Source of the DNA: Ralstonia insidiosa
Lineage (GTDB): Bacteria; Pseudomonadota; Gammaproteobacteria; Burkholderiales; Burkholderiaceae
DNA: 64,000 nt
NCBI RefSeq assembly: GCF_008801405.1
Contig: NZ_VZPV01000001.1
Location: 1,860,001 to 1,924,000, forward strand
Direction: 5' to 3'
Position numbers and translations under genes: made by a program. The notes under the pieces are model-generated. The model saw only the letters and a list, made by a program, of their open reading frames with translations, did no database searches and was not told the DNA's origin. This document shows positions 35,350-43,175 of the stretch, piece by piece (the stretch's first letter is position 1; every line of letters begins with the position of its first letter).

Positions 35350-36852
35350 CTACGCAGTTGCTGCGTAATCAACGCGGTTCCGCCCTTTGCGCTTGGCTTC
35401 GTAGAGCGCGTCGTCCGCGGCCTTGGTCAAAGCGAGCAGTGACGGGAAGCTTGATCGGCGTGCGGTTGCGCAACCGATGCTCACGGTGAAGGGTGCCACG
35501 CCCGTATTGCCGATTGCGGTGCGGGGCGCTTCGACTTCGGCACGTATCGCTTCTGCGATCTGCATGGCGCCGGCTTCGTCGGTGTCGGGCAGCACCACCA
35601 CGAACTCCTCTCCACCGTATCGGGCCGCAAGATCGCCGCGTCGTCGCGCATGCGTGGAAATGCAGTTGGCGAGGTACTGGAGCGCAGTGTCGCCCTGGGC
35701 GTGTCCGTGCTCGTCGTTGTAGCGTTTGAAGTGATCGGCATCGACAAAGAGCACGGATAGGTGGCTGTCATTCCGTTGCAACCGATCCCATTCGTTTTCC
35801 AGTGCAACGTCCAATGCGCGCCGGTTCTTCAGCCCGGTGAGCGGGTCGGTTTGCGTCAGCTCCCGCAGGTGGCTTTCGGCCATCACACGCCCGCGCAGCG
35901 CAAAAGCCAGGAGCCATACCCCTGCGCAGAAAGCGAGACTCACCGACAGCGACGACAGCCCTACGATCCATGACAGCCGCTGCCAGGCAGCAAGTGCATC
36001 GCCCATGGCCGGAGCCACCACGGCGATGAAGGGTGTGCCCGGCACGCGTTGAAACGTATAGAGGCGCAGCACGCCGTCGCTGGCAGAGGGCGCCACATAG
36101 AAGCCGGACTCCTGATTCACCATGCGCGGGAACGTCAATGATTTGCTGAAATTGAGCGCGCGGGCTGCGCCGGGTGGCGGATTGCGCGCCACCAGCGTTC
36201 CGTCGGTACGGACGATGGCCGTGACGCCGCGCGGCCCGACATCGAGCTTTTCAAGAAGCTGCTTGAAGTAATCGAGGTCAATTGCCACCAGCGCGGTGCC
36301 CGCAAACTCCCCATCCGGTCGATTCATCCTTCGGCTCAGCGCAATGGCCTCCACGCCTGCGCGTGACCGGGCCTTATAGACTGCGGACACATAGAGACCA
36401 ACGTTTGCGTGGTCGCGATGGACGAGAAAGTAGTCGCGGTCGCTGAAATCCCAGCGGTGCGTCACGGAGCAGCAACCGTCGACGAGTTGGCCCTTGTCGT
36501 CGGTGACGCCCATGCCCGTGAGATAGCGGGCGGAGGCCGTCGGGCTGAACAGCAGATCGTGCCGGACCTCCGGATCGAGGTTGCGGATGCCAGGCTTGTC
36601 GAGTGCGGCGATCAGCACCTGCAGCGACTGGTCGGCTGAGTCGACGGTGCGCGAGATGTGGCTGGCCAGAACGGCGGCGACATTCCTTGAGGTTTCGTGC
36701 GCGTGCTCGACGGCCGTTTCACGGTTGGTCCACAGCGTCAGCACACTAATTGCCAAGACAATGAATGTGAGCAGCGTCCCCAGTGCACCAACGATCAAGG
36801 GATGGTGGCCTGCCGATGTGGCCAGCCGTCGGGCGAAGGGGCGGAGGGGCAT
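35350..36852 (-). CDS. Membrane diguanylate cyclase with periplasmic sensor (dCache-type)
   Basis: 500 residues. First helix at about 19-41, a periplasmic sensor of about 245 residues (42-285) with the double-Cache-like SRNVAAVLASHISRTVDSADQSLQVLI helix at its start, second helix at about 293-319, and a GGDEF domain from 333. The active-site loop is GGEEF (413-417), which is catalytically competent, and an RxxD product-inhibition site is present at 404-407. It makes cyclic di-GMP from GTP at the inner membrane in response to an outside small molecule, often an amino or carboxylic acid for this sensor fold. The vicinal cysteines CC at 127-128 in the sensor are unusual. It stands alone. Confidence 0.9.
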   Translation of the reverse strand: MPLRPFARRLATSAGHHPLIVGALGTLLTFIVLAISVLTLWTNRETAVEHAHETSRNVAAVLASHISRTVDSADQSLQVLIAALDKPGIRNLDPEVRHDLLFSPTASARYLTGMGVTDDKGQLVDGCCSVTHRWDFSDRDYFLVHRDHANVGLYVSAVYKARSRAGVEAIALSRRMNRPDGEFAGTALVAIDLDYFKQLLEKLDVGPRGVTAIVRTDGTLVARNPPPGAARALNFSKSLTFPRMVNQESGFYVAPSASDGVLRLYTFQRVPGTPFIAVVAPAMGDALAAWQRLSWIVGLSSLSVSLAFCAGVWLLAFALRGRVMAESHLRELTQTDPLTGLKNRRALDVALENEWDRLQRNDSHLSVLFVDADHFKRYNDEHGHAQGDTALQYLANCISTHARRRGDLAARYGGEEFVVVLPDTDEAGAMQIAEAIRAEVEAPRTAIGNTGVAPFTVSIGCATARRSSFPSLLALTKAADDALYEAKRKGRNRVDYAATA

Positions 36853-37058
36853 GTTGTGGTCTGGAGCGCGACGACAGACCGCACGTCTGTTTGTTCGGCA
36901 AGGCAGACTGCGGTCGATCGGGGGCGATATTGAAGCGTGCGAGGCACGCTACCACTGCTGGTAATCGGCGCAAGACAGAAAAACTGCAGTCCAACAGGCG
37001 GTTTTGATTGCAAGCCTTTCCTGAAAGTGGTCGTCTGCGTCCCGAACAACGCCATCGG

Positions 37059-37979
37059 CTAGTTCGACGCCCCAAAGAGTTGACTGACCACGCCGCGCAG
37101 CCAGCGGTTGCCCGCTTCATGGTGATACCGCGCATGCCAGTGCTGCCGCACGGCAAAGCCTTCCACGGGGAACGGGCATGCACGCACGGCCAGGTCATTG
37201 GCTTGGGCGAGTGTTTCACCGATGTGGCGGGGCAGCGTGGTGATCAGGTCGGTCGTCTGGATAATCGCGCCCAGCCCTAAGAACCCCGGCAGTTCCAGCA
37301 CGATCTGACGCTCGATGCGCTCGCGCGTCAGGGCCTGCTGGAGCAGTTGCGCCCCGGTGCCCGCCGTGACGGCGACGTGCCCTTCCGCGCAGTATTGCTT
37401 CACGCCAAACCGGGTGCGGATTCGCGGGTGGTGGCGGTTGGCCAGGCAGACCCAATCCTGTTCGTACAACTGCTGCTGATAGATGCTGCCGCTCAGCCAG
37501 GGCACGTAGCCGATCGCGAGGTCGGCTTCGCCAGATTCCAGCGTGCGCTCCGTATTGCCGTCAATTCTGGCGGCTTCCAGGCGGACACCGGGCGCCTGCG
37601 CACGAACGTGTGCCAAAAGACGCGGCAACAGCGTGATGTGGCTCGCATCGGTCATGCAGATGCGAAACCGCCGCTGCGCCGTCGCGGGGTCGAACGCAAT
37701 CTCCCAGGCCGCGAAACGCCTGAGCGATTCGAGGATCTCCCGGCACGGCCCGATCAGCGCGTCCGCTTGCGGCGTGGGCGCCATGCCGCCGGGCGTGCGG
37801 ATGAACAGGGGATCCCGTATGTAATCCCGCAGTTGCCCGAGCCAGATGCTGACCGTCGGCTGGCTCTGCCCGAGCTGCTCGGCAACACGGCTGACATTGC
37901 GAATGTCGTACAGCAGGTCGAACAGTTGCAGCAGCTTCAGGTCAGGCAGATCGGCAAGCGCCGCAGCATTATTGTCCAT
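37059..37979 (-). CDS. LysR-type transcriptional regulator of the 38-42 kb operon
   Basis: 306 residues from ATG 37979. HTH with VSRAEQ-type LGQSQPTVSIWLGQLRDYIRDPLFIRTPGG, which belongs to the NodD/LeuO-like LysR branch, then a substrate-binding domain with CMTDASHITLLPRLLAHVRAQAPGVRLE. An upstream in-frame start (38132) would overlap the divergent operon and is rejected. It lies divergently, 81 bp from the ketopantoate-reductase-like gene, and an inverted repeat spans its start region, so it probably controls the operon running to 42419. Confidence 0.87.
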   Translation of the reverse strand: MDNNAAALADLPDLKLLQLFDLLYDIRNVSRVAEQLGQSQPTVSIWLGQLRDYIRDPLFIRTPGGMAPTPQADALIGPCREILESLRRFAAWEIAFDPATAQRRFRICMTDASHITLLPRLLAHVRAQAPGVRLEAARIDGNTERTLESGEADLAIGYVPWLSGSIYQQQLYEQDWVCLANRHHPRIRTRFGVKQYCAEGHVAVTAGTGAQLLQQALTRERIERQIVLELPGFLGLGAIIQTTDLITTLPRHIGETLAQANDLAVRACPFPVEGFAVRQHWHARYHHEAGNRWLRGVVSQLFGASN

Positions 37980-38012
37980 GGCAATAACGGTATTGTGATC
38001 ATTGTATTGCCA
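37979..38012. promoter_or_regulatory. Inverted repeat in the divergent control region
   Basis: TGGCAATA at 37979-37986 and its exact complement TATTGCCA at 38005-38012 are separated by 18 bp of AT-rich DNA. A nested CAATA-ACGG-TATTG repeat lies at 37982-37995. The site touches the LysR start codon and lies about 50 bp ahead of the operon's TTG start, a suitable position for a LysR activator and self-repressor. Confidence 0.45.
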
Positions 38013-38060
38013 GTATAAGGGCCGCCTCCTATCGTGCAACCACACGTGAAGGAGACGCCA

Positions 38061-39029
38061 TTGAAGATTGCGATTCTGGGTGCCGGCGCACTGGGCTGCG
38101 CCATTGGGGCCACCCTCACTGAAGCGGGCCATGAGACCTGGCTGATGGTCCGCTCACCGGACCGCGTCAACGCCATGCGAAACGAAGGCCTGCGGGTGGA
38201 CGATGCCCAGGGCACGCGATGCATCCAGGTGCGGGCAGCGACGCGCGCGGCAGAGGTTGGCGTCGCAGAGTTGGTGATCGTGCTGGTCAAATCCTTCGAG
38301 ACCGATGCCGCCATGCGCGGTGCTGTGGACCTGGTCGGCCCCGATACGCTGGTGCTGTCGCTGCAGAACGGCCTCGGGCACGAAGACATTCTCGCCGACA
38401 TCGTGGGCCGTGAACGCGTGCTGGCAGGCAAGACCTATGTTGGCGGGGTGATGCGGGGCCCCGCGCATATTCAATCGGGTGTGGTTGGCAAGGCCACCTA
38501 CATCGGCGAACTGGATGGCCGTCTGACGCCGCGCGTGCAGGCTGTGGCGGACGCCTTCAATACCGCCGGGCTGGCGACCACCGTTACCGACAACATTGTC
38601 GGCACGATGTGGGACAAGCTGCTCGTCAACGTGGCCACCGGCGCGCTCACGGGCATCACCCGCCTGACCTACGGCCAGCTTTACGACGAGCCGCTGCTCA
38701 AGGCGACCTCGCTTGCAGCCGTGGCCGAGGCCATTGCAGCGGCACAGGCCGCGGGCGTGAAGCTGTCGATGTCGGACCCCGAGCAGGCATGGACCCTGGC
38801 CGCCGAAGGTCTGCCCGCGGCGTTCAAGACCTCAATGCTGCAAAGCCTGGAGAAAGGGACGATCACCGAGATCGATTTCATCAACGGTTCGGTGGTGCGT
38901 TGCGGGCAGCGGTACGGCGTGCCGACCCCCGTCAATGCCACGCTGGTCGCCTGCATCAAGGGGATCGAGCGCAGTATGGCCGACCAGCGGGCCGACCAAC
39001 AACGACAACACAAGGAGACCACCGCATGA
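38061..39029 (+). CDS. 2-dehydropantoate 2-reductase family (PanE/ApbA-like) oxidoreductase
   Basis: About 322 residues. The N-terminal Rossmann fold has GAGALGC at residues 7-13, LSLQNGLGHED follows at about 103, and the C-terminal helical domain has GTMWDKLLVNVATGALTGITR with the catalytic lysine. The family reduces ketopantoate or other 2-oxo or 3-oxo acids with NADPH. TTG at 38061 is used because AAGGAG lies 6 bases ahead and the Rossmann strand begins there; GTG 38034 is an alternative. As the first gene of a catabolic operon it more probably acts on a pathway intermediate than in pantothenate synthesis. It overlaps the next gene by ATGA. Confidence 0.83.
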   Translation: MKIAILGAGALGCAIGATLTEAGHETWLMVRSPDRVNAMRNEGLRVDDAQGTRCIQVRAATRAAEVGVAELVIVLVKSFETDAAMRGAVDLVGPDTLVLSLQNGLGHEDILADIVGRERVLAGKTYVGGVMRGPAHIQSGVVGKATYIGELDGRLTPRVQAVADAFNTAGLATTVTDNIVGTMWDKLLVNVATGALTGITRLTYGQLYDEPLLKATSLAAVAEAIAAAQAAGVKLSMSDPEQAWTLAAEGLPAAFKTSMLQSLEKGTITEIDFINGSVVRCGQRYGVPTPVNATLVACIKGIERSMADQRADQQRQHKETTA

Positions 39030-39427
39030 GCACCCCCAAGGCCTATGTGGAACACGTCGCCATTTGGGTGAAAGACATCCACTGGCACATCCGCTTCTTC
39101 GAAGACGTGCTCGGCATGACCCTGCGCGAGATCGACGGCACGCATGAAGCGCCCCGGCAGTACTGGACGCTCGGTGGCCTGCAGTTCATCCATGCCCCGG
39201 AGTTTGAAGGCCCCGAAGGCCATGAAGGACGATTGGCCCACCTCGGCGTGATGTGCGAAGACCTCGAAGCTGCACTGGCACTGGCGCAGGGCTTTGGCGT
39301 GACCGAAATGCCGCAGGGCCGCAACTGGCTGCGCTTGCCGGACGGTCTGGCGGTCGAACTCATTCAGGCCAAGCCTGCGTCGTGCGTGGCGCAGGCCTTG
39401 GCAATCAACCCCCGTGCGCAGGCATGA
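39026..39427 (+). CDS. Small VOC-superfamily protein
   Basis: 133 residues, one VOC (glyoxalase/bleomycin-resistance) domain pair: YVEHVAIWVKDIHWHIRFFEDVLGM and RLAHLGVMCEDLEAALA, with metal-ligand candidates H10 in VEHVAI, H in EGRLAHLG and E113 in AVELIQ. Single-domain VOC proteins work as dimers as epimerases, lactoylglutathione lyases or dioxygenases. It is joined by 4-bp overlaps to the genes on both sides, so it is a firm member of the operon. A function in isomerising or cleaving a pathway intermediate is inferred. Confidence 0.83.
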   Translation: MSTPKAYVEHVAIWVKDIHWHIRFFEDVLGMTLREIDGTHEAPRQYWTLGGLQFIHAPEFEGPEGHEGRLAHLGVMCEDLEAALALAQGFGVTEMPQGRNWLRLPDGLAVELIQAKPASCVAQALAINPRAQA

Positions 39428-39888
39428 ACATGACCATCGTTGAGAAATACTGGGATGACGCCCGCGAGGGCGACACGTGCGTGAGCCCGAGCTACACGGT
39501 CACGAAGGAACGCATCCTCGCTTACGCCGACCTCACCGGCGACCACACGCCCGTACACGTCGACGAGGCCTACGCCAAAGCCAGCCACTTCGGCTGCATC
39601 GTCGCGCATGGCTTGTTCGGCCTGTCGATTGCGGACGGCCTGAAGACGCAGAGCGATTACCGATTCCTGCCCGGCATGTCGCTCGGCTGGACGTGGGATT
39701 TCCTGCTGCCGATCAAGGTCAACGACGTCTTGCATGTGAAGTTCCGGGTCGGGGAGATGCGGGCGAGCAAGAGCCGCCCCGGCTGGGGCATCGTCGTGCT
39801 GCCCTCGGAGCTGATCAATCAAGATGGCCACGTCGTGCAACGCGGTGAGCACCGCCTGATGGTGCCGCGCCGGCCGGGAGCGTTCTGA
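39424..39888 (+). CDS. MaoC-like (R)-specific enoyl-CoA hydratase
   Basis: 154 residues, hot-dog fold. The hydratase-2 motif YADLTGDHTPVHVDEAYAKAS holds catalytic D40 and H45, and AHGLFGLSIADGL follows, as in PhaJ and itaconyl-CoA hydratase-like proteins. It adds or removes water on a CoA thioester. Start ATG 39424 overlaps the VOC stop; ATG 39430 is an alternative. The next gene, a CoA-transferase, begins at the last base of this gene's stop codon (TGATG), so the two probably act one after the other on the same acid. Confidence 0.87.
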   Translation: MNMTIVEKYWDDAREGDTCVSPSYTVTKERILAYADLTGDHTPVHVDEAYAKASHFGCIVAHGLFGLSIADGLKTQSDYRFLPGMSLGWTWDFLLPIKVNDVLHVKFRVGEMRASKSRPGWGIVVLPSELINQDGHVVQRGEHRLMVPRRPGAF

Positions 39889-41108
39889 TGCAGGCGCGCC
39901 CACTCGAAGGTATTCGCGTTGTCGACTACAGCCATTTCCTTGCCGGCCCCTATGTCGGCCGATGCCTGGCTGCCCTTGGCGCCGAAGTGATCAAGGTTGA
40001 ACGCCCCGGCACCGGCGACGCTGGACGCCAGCACGCCACCGTGCTCGACGACGAGCAAAGCGGCTATTTCCTGCAGCTCAACATGGGCAAGCGCGGCGTG
40101 AGCGTCAACATGAAGGACCCGCGCGGCAAGGCGTTCATGCAGCGGCTGTGTGACTCGGCGGATGTGTTCATCGAGAACTACCGACCGGGTGCGCTGGACA
40201 AGCTGGGACTGGGCTATGCCGAACTGTCAGCGCGCAATCCGGGCCTGGTCTATTGCTCCATCTCGGCCTACGGACATACCGGGCCGGACGCACATCGCGC
40301 CGGTTTCGGGCTGATTGCCGAAGCCAAGAGCGGCATCATGCAAATGGTCGGCACGCCGGGCGAGAGGCCTCCGCTGCTGCGCATTTCGCTCGGTGATATG
40401 TACACGGGCATCCACGCCGTGGCCGCCATCAACGCCGCGCTGTTGGGGCGCGTGAAGAGCCAACGCGGGCAGCACATCGATATGGCGTTGTACGACACGC
40501 TGGTGTCGATGCACGAATACGCTGTGCAGTGCTTCACCCTACAGGGCGTGCTGCCCGAGCAGACCGGCCATGACATGCCTACCTCGACACTCTATGGCGT
40601 GTTCCGCGCGGCTGACGCGGACCTGGTGATTGCCGCGCAGGTTGACGATGCATGGAAGCGCTTCGCTGCGCTGGTCGAAGCGCATGGCGGTCCGGCAGGC
40701 TTCGGCGCAGATAAGCGGTTCCATGACAGCGTTGGCCGCAACGCGCACCGGGCGGAGATTCTCGCTGTGGTCGAACCCTGGGTCGCCGCACGCCCCGTGG
40801 CATTGGTGCTGGAACTGCTGGATGGCATCGATGTGCCGTGCGCCAAGGTCCAGCGCATCGACGAGGTGCTGGCCGATCCGCAAATTCAGGCCCGCGGCAT
40901 GGTGGTCGAGCAGCAGCATCCGCGCTACGGGACGTTGCGCTTGCCCAACCTGCCGTTCAAGTTTTCCGATTGCGATACGACCATTCGCGACGTCGCCCCT
41001 GATCTGGGCGAGCACAACGTTGAAGTCGCGCGCACGCTGGGTTTCGACCCTGACGAGATCCAGGCGATGCAGGCCGATGGCGTTCTTTACTCGAAGCGAG
41101 CCTCATGA
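39888..41108 (+). CDS. CaiB/BaiF family (class III) CoA-transferase
   Basis: 406 residues. The family signature runs from LEGIRVVDYSHFLAGPYVGRCLAALGAEVIKVERPGTGD at the N-terminus to the nucleophilic aspartate D170 in ISLGDMYTGIHA, which forms the enzyme-acyl anhydride. It moves CoA from a donor such as succinyl-CoA to a carboxylic acid in the cytoplasm. Paired with MaoC it recalls itaconate, mesaconate and citramalate routes, but no CitE-type lyase is present here. It overlaps both neighbours. Confidence 0.9.
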   Translation: MQARPLEGIRVVDYSHFLAGPYVGRCLAALGAEVIKVERPGTGDAGRQHATVLDDEQSGYFLQLNMGKRGVSVNMKDPRGKAFMQRLCDSADVFIENYRPGALDKLGLGYAELSARNPGLVYCSISAYGHTGPDAHRAGFGLIAEAKSGIMQMVGTPGERPPLLRISLGDMYTGIHAVAAINAALLGRVKSQRGQHIDMALYDTLVSMHEYAVQCFTLQGVLPEQTGHDMPTSTLYGVFRAADADLVIAAQVDDAWKRFAALVEAHGGPAGFGADKRFHDSVGRNAHRAEILAVVEPWVAARPVALVLELLDGIDVPCAKVQRIDEVLADPQIQARGMVVEQQHPRYGTLRLPNLPFKFSDCDTTIRDVAPDLGEHNVEVARTLGFDPDEIQAMQADGVLYSKRAS

Positions 41109-41941
41109 TGACTGACCACTATGCCGTGATCGGCAACCCGATCTCACACACCAAATCGCCGCTCATTCACGGTCTCTTTGCGCAGGCGGCGCAACAAGAC
41201 ATGCAGTACACGGCCATCGAAGGGCCGGTCGAGCCGGACACAGCGTTCGCTGATGTCGTGCGTGCGTTCGCCACCGGCGGCGGCAAGGGTATGAACGTCA
41301 CGGCGCCATTCAAACTGAAGGCGTTTGCGATGGCCGACGAGCGCAGCGAGCGCGCCACGTTGGCGGGTGCCGCGAATGCACTGAAATTCGAGGGTGGCCG
41401 CATTCTGGCCGAGAACTTCGACGGCATGGGGCTGGTGCGTGACATCGAGATCAACCTGGCGCGGCCGATGGCTGGCAAGCGCGTGCTGCTGCTGGGTGCC
41501 GGTGGTGCAGCGCGTGGCGCGCTGCTGCCGTTCCTGGCGGCGGAGCCGGCGCAGTTGGTCATCGCGAACCGCGACGTCGCCAAGGCACAGGCGCTGGCCG
41601 CCCAGGTTGCCGGGCGCGGCCCGATCGTCGCTTGCAGGTATGCCGACCTAGAGGCGATGGGGCGCTTCGATCTGGTGGTCAATGCCACCTCCGCCAGCCT
41701 CACAGGCGATCTGCCGCCCGTTCCACCGAGCATCTTCAGCCCCGAAGGGATGGCCTACGAACTGGCGTATGGCAAACGGCTGACGCCGTTCCTGCGGCTC
41801 GCGCGCAACGCGGGTGTGCGCAACATCGCAGACGGCGTCGGCATGCTGGTCGAACAGGCCGCGGAAGCGTTCGTCTGGTGGCGTGGCGTGCGTCCGGATA
41901 CCCGCCCCGTGATCGACCGGCTGACCGTTCCCCTCGACTGA
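41105..41941 (+). CDS. aroE: Shikimate/quinate dehydrogenase-like oxidoreductase
   Basis: 278 residues. Substrate-binding domain with GNPISHTKSPLIHGLFAQ and catalytic lysine K70 in KGMNVTAPFK, then the nucleotide fold GAGGAARGAL at 131-140. N91 and D106, the other substrate contacts, are retained, but the usual NTDG loop reads NFDG (104-107), losing the threonine. The family reduces dehydroshikimate or oxidises shikimate or quinate. In an operon with a type II dehydroquinase and CoA-ester enzymes under a LysR regulator, a catabolic quinate/shikimate-like polyol substrate is more likely than biosynthesis. Start ATG 41105 overlaps the CoA-transferase stop. Confidence 0.85.
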   Translation: MMTDHYAVIGNPISHTKSPLIHGLFAQAAQQDMQYTAIEGPVEPDTAFADVVRAFATGGGKGMNVTAPFKLKAFAMADERSERATLAGAANALKFEGGRILAENFDGMGLVRDIEINLARPMAGKRVLLLGAGGAARGALLPFLAAEPAQLVIANRDVAKAQALAAQVAGRGPIVACRYADLEAMGRFDLVVNATSASLTGDLPPVPPSIFSPEGMAYELAYGKRLTPFLRLARNAGVRNIADGVGMLVEQAAEAFVWWRGVRPDTRPVIDRLTVPLD

Positions 41942-41975
41942 TCTGAACTGATCTGAGTCCACCACAGAGGTTTGC

Positions 41976-42419
41976 ATGAAGCGCATCCTGATGCTGCACG
42001 GCATCAATCACAACATGTTCGGTAAGCGTGACCCCGCGCAGTACGGGACCATCACGCTGGCCGAGATCGACGCAAGGTTGCAGGCCCTGGGCGAGGAGCT
42101 GGGCGTGCAAGTGGAATCGTTCCAGACGAACAGCGAAGCGGCGATGTGCGAACGCATTCATCGCGCCTTCGAGGAAGGCCAAGACGCCGTGCTGATCAAC
42201 GCAGGCGCCTGGACGCACTACAGCTACGGTATCCGGGATGCACTCGCGATCCTCACGTGTCCCATCGTGGAGTTGCACATGTCCAATATCCACGCACGCG
42301 AGCCCTTCCGTCATCACTCAGTGTTTGCTGACATCGTCAGTGGGCAGATCTGCGGGTTCGGCGTCCAGAGCTACCTGCTGGCCCTGCGGGCAGCTGCCTC
42401 TGCGGTCGATCATGCGTAG
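41976..42419 (+). CDS. aroQ: Type II 3-dehydroquinate dehydratase
   Basis: 147 residues, the usual size of the dodecameric enzyme that removes water from 3-dehydroquinate to give 3-dehydroshikimate. The catalytic set can be read: N11, R18, Y23, N75 in INAGAWTHYS, H81, H101 in ELHMSN and R108/R112 in AREPFRHH. The N-terminal motif LNGPNLN, almost invariant in the family, reads LHGINHN here, so the first asparagine and the leucine are changed. That suggests an altered substrate or a specialised catabolic form. An AGAGG site precedes the ATG. It is the last gene of the operon. Confidence 0.87.
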   Translation: MKRILMLHGINHNMFGKRDPAQYGTITLAEIDARLQALGEELGVQVESFQTNSEAAMCERIHRAFEEGQDAVLINAGAWTHYSYGIRDALAILTCPIVELHMSNIHAREPFRHHSVFADIVSGQICGFGVQSYLLALRAAASAVDHA

Positions 42420-42445
42420 CCACCCCTTGACCGTTGCGAGAGTTG

Positions 42446-42486
42446 GCCTGCCTAGACGGATTCGAACGCCCGACCTTCGGCTCCGA
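42446..42486 (-). other. tRNA 3'-end-like fragment (relic)
   Basis: Read on the minus strand, this stretch has a GTTCGAATCC T-loop, a preceding variable-loop-like GGTCG and a terminal GGCCA. The T-stem (GGGCG/CCGTC) does not pair well, and no matching 5' acceptor half is found within 150 bp, so it cannot be a working tRNA. It may be a remnant of a tRNA gene, or chance. Nothing else in 42420-42542 is recognised. Confidence 0.3.
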
Positions 42487-42542
42487 GCGTCCCTGGATCG
42501 GTGGTCGCGTCCTCTTGTGGGGCGATATTCACGCAATATGGG

Positions 42543-42572
42543 AAAGCGCCCGGACTGATAGAGGCGGGGCGC
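42543..42572 (-). terminator. Terminator of the dps gene
   Basis: On the minus strand GCGCCC, a 15-base loop, GGGCGC and a short T-run (TTTCC) lie about 30 bp after the Dps stop. Stem is perfect over 6 bp; the T-run is short. Confidence 0.5.
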
Positions 42573-42597
42573 CATTCTGTCGCTCCGGCCGGGTGCG

Positions 42598-43098
42598 CTA
42601 CACCAGCAACGAGCGCAGCATCCACGCGGTCTTTTCGTGCGTCTGCATGCGCTGGGTCAGCAGGTCGGCGGTCGGTTCGTCGGCGGCATTGTCGACATCT
42701 GGAAACAGGCTGCGGGCGGTGCGAGTGACAGCTTCGTGGCCGGCTACCAGCTCGCGGACCATGTCCATCGCTTCGGGCACCCCGTTTGATTCCGGGATGG
42801 ACGTTAGCTTGGCGAACTCCGAGTACGAACCCGGTGCCAGATAGCCAAGCGCGCGGATGCGCTCCGCCACAGCGTCGGTCGCGGTCCACAGTTCGTTGTA
42901 CTGCGTCTCGAACATCAGATGCAGCGTGTTGAACATCGGCCCAGTGACGTTCCAGTGGAAGTAGTGGGTCTTCAGGTACAGCGAATAAGTGTCGGCCAGC
43001 AGGGTCGACAGACCGTCTGCGATCCTCTTGCGGTCTTTCTCGGCAATGCCGATATTGATCGGGGCCGCGGCGCTGGTGCCGCCAATTTTCTTTGCCAT
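42598..43098 (-). CDS. dps: Dps-family ferritin-like DNA-protection protein
   Basis: 166 residues. The Dps ferroxidase centre at the dimer interface is visible in YFHWNVTGPMFNTLHLMFETQYNELWTATDAVAERIRALG, with the histidine, aspartate and glutamate ligands in the conserved spacing. Dps dodecamers oxidise Fe(II) with H2O2, store iron and protect DNA under oxidative stress. The short basic N-terminus (MAKK) could assist DNA contact. It lies just downstream of the catalase gene on the same strand (77-bp gap), a peroxide-defence pair, possibly co-transcribed or both under OxyR, which is not in this window. Confidence 0.9.
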   Translation of the reverse strand: MAKKIGGTSAAAPINIGIAEKDRKRIADGLSTLLADTYSLYLKTHYFHWNVTGPMFNTLHLMFETQYNELWTATDAVAERIRALGYLAPGSYSEFAKLTSIPESNGVPEAMDMVRELVAGHEAVTRTARSLFPDVDNAADEPTADLLTQRMQTHEKTAWMLRSLLV

Positions 43099-43175
43099 GT
43101 TGATCCTCGTAGCAAGTGGTGATGGCGCGCGATGCGACTGGCTGATGCCGCGTCGATGTCGCGCGCCGTCGTCGA

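Noticed and set aside
42573..42615. Possible 5' half of the tRNA-like relic
   Set aside because: The D-arm-like GGTGTAGCGCACC overlaps the dps stop codon and does not pair with the 3' fragment.
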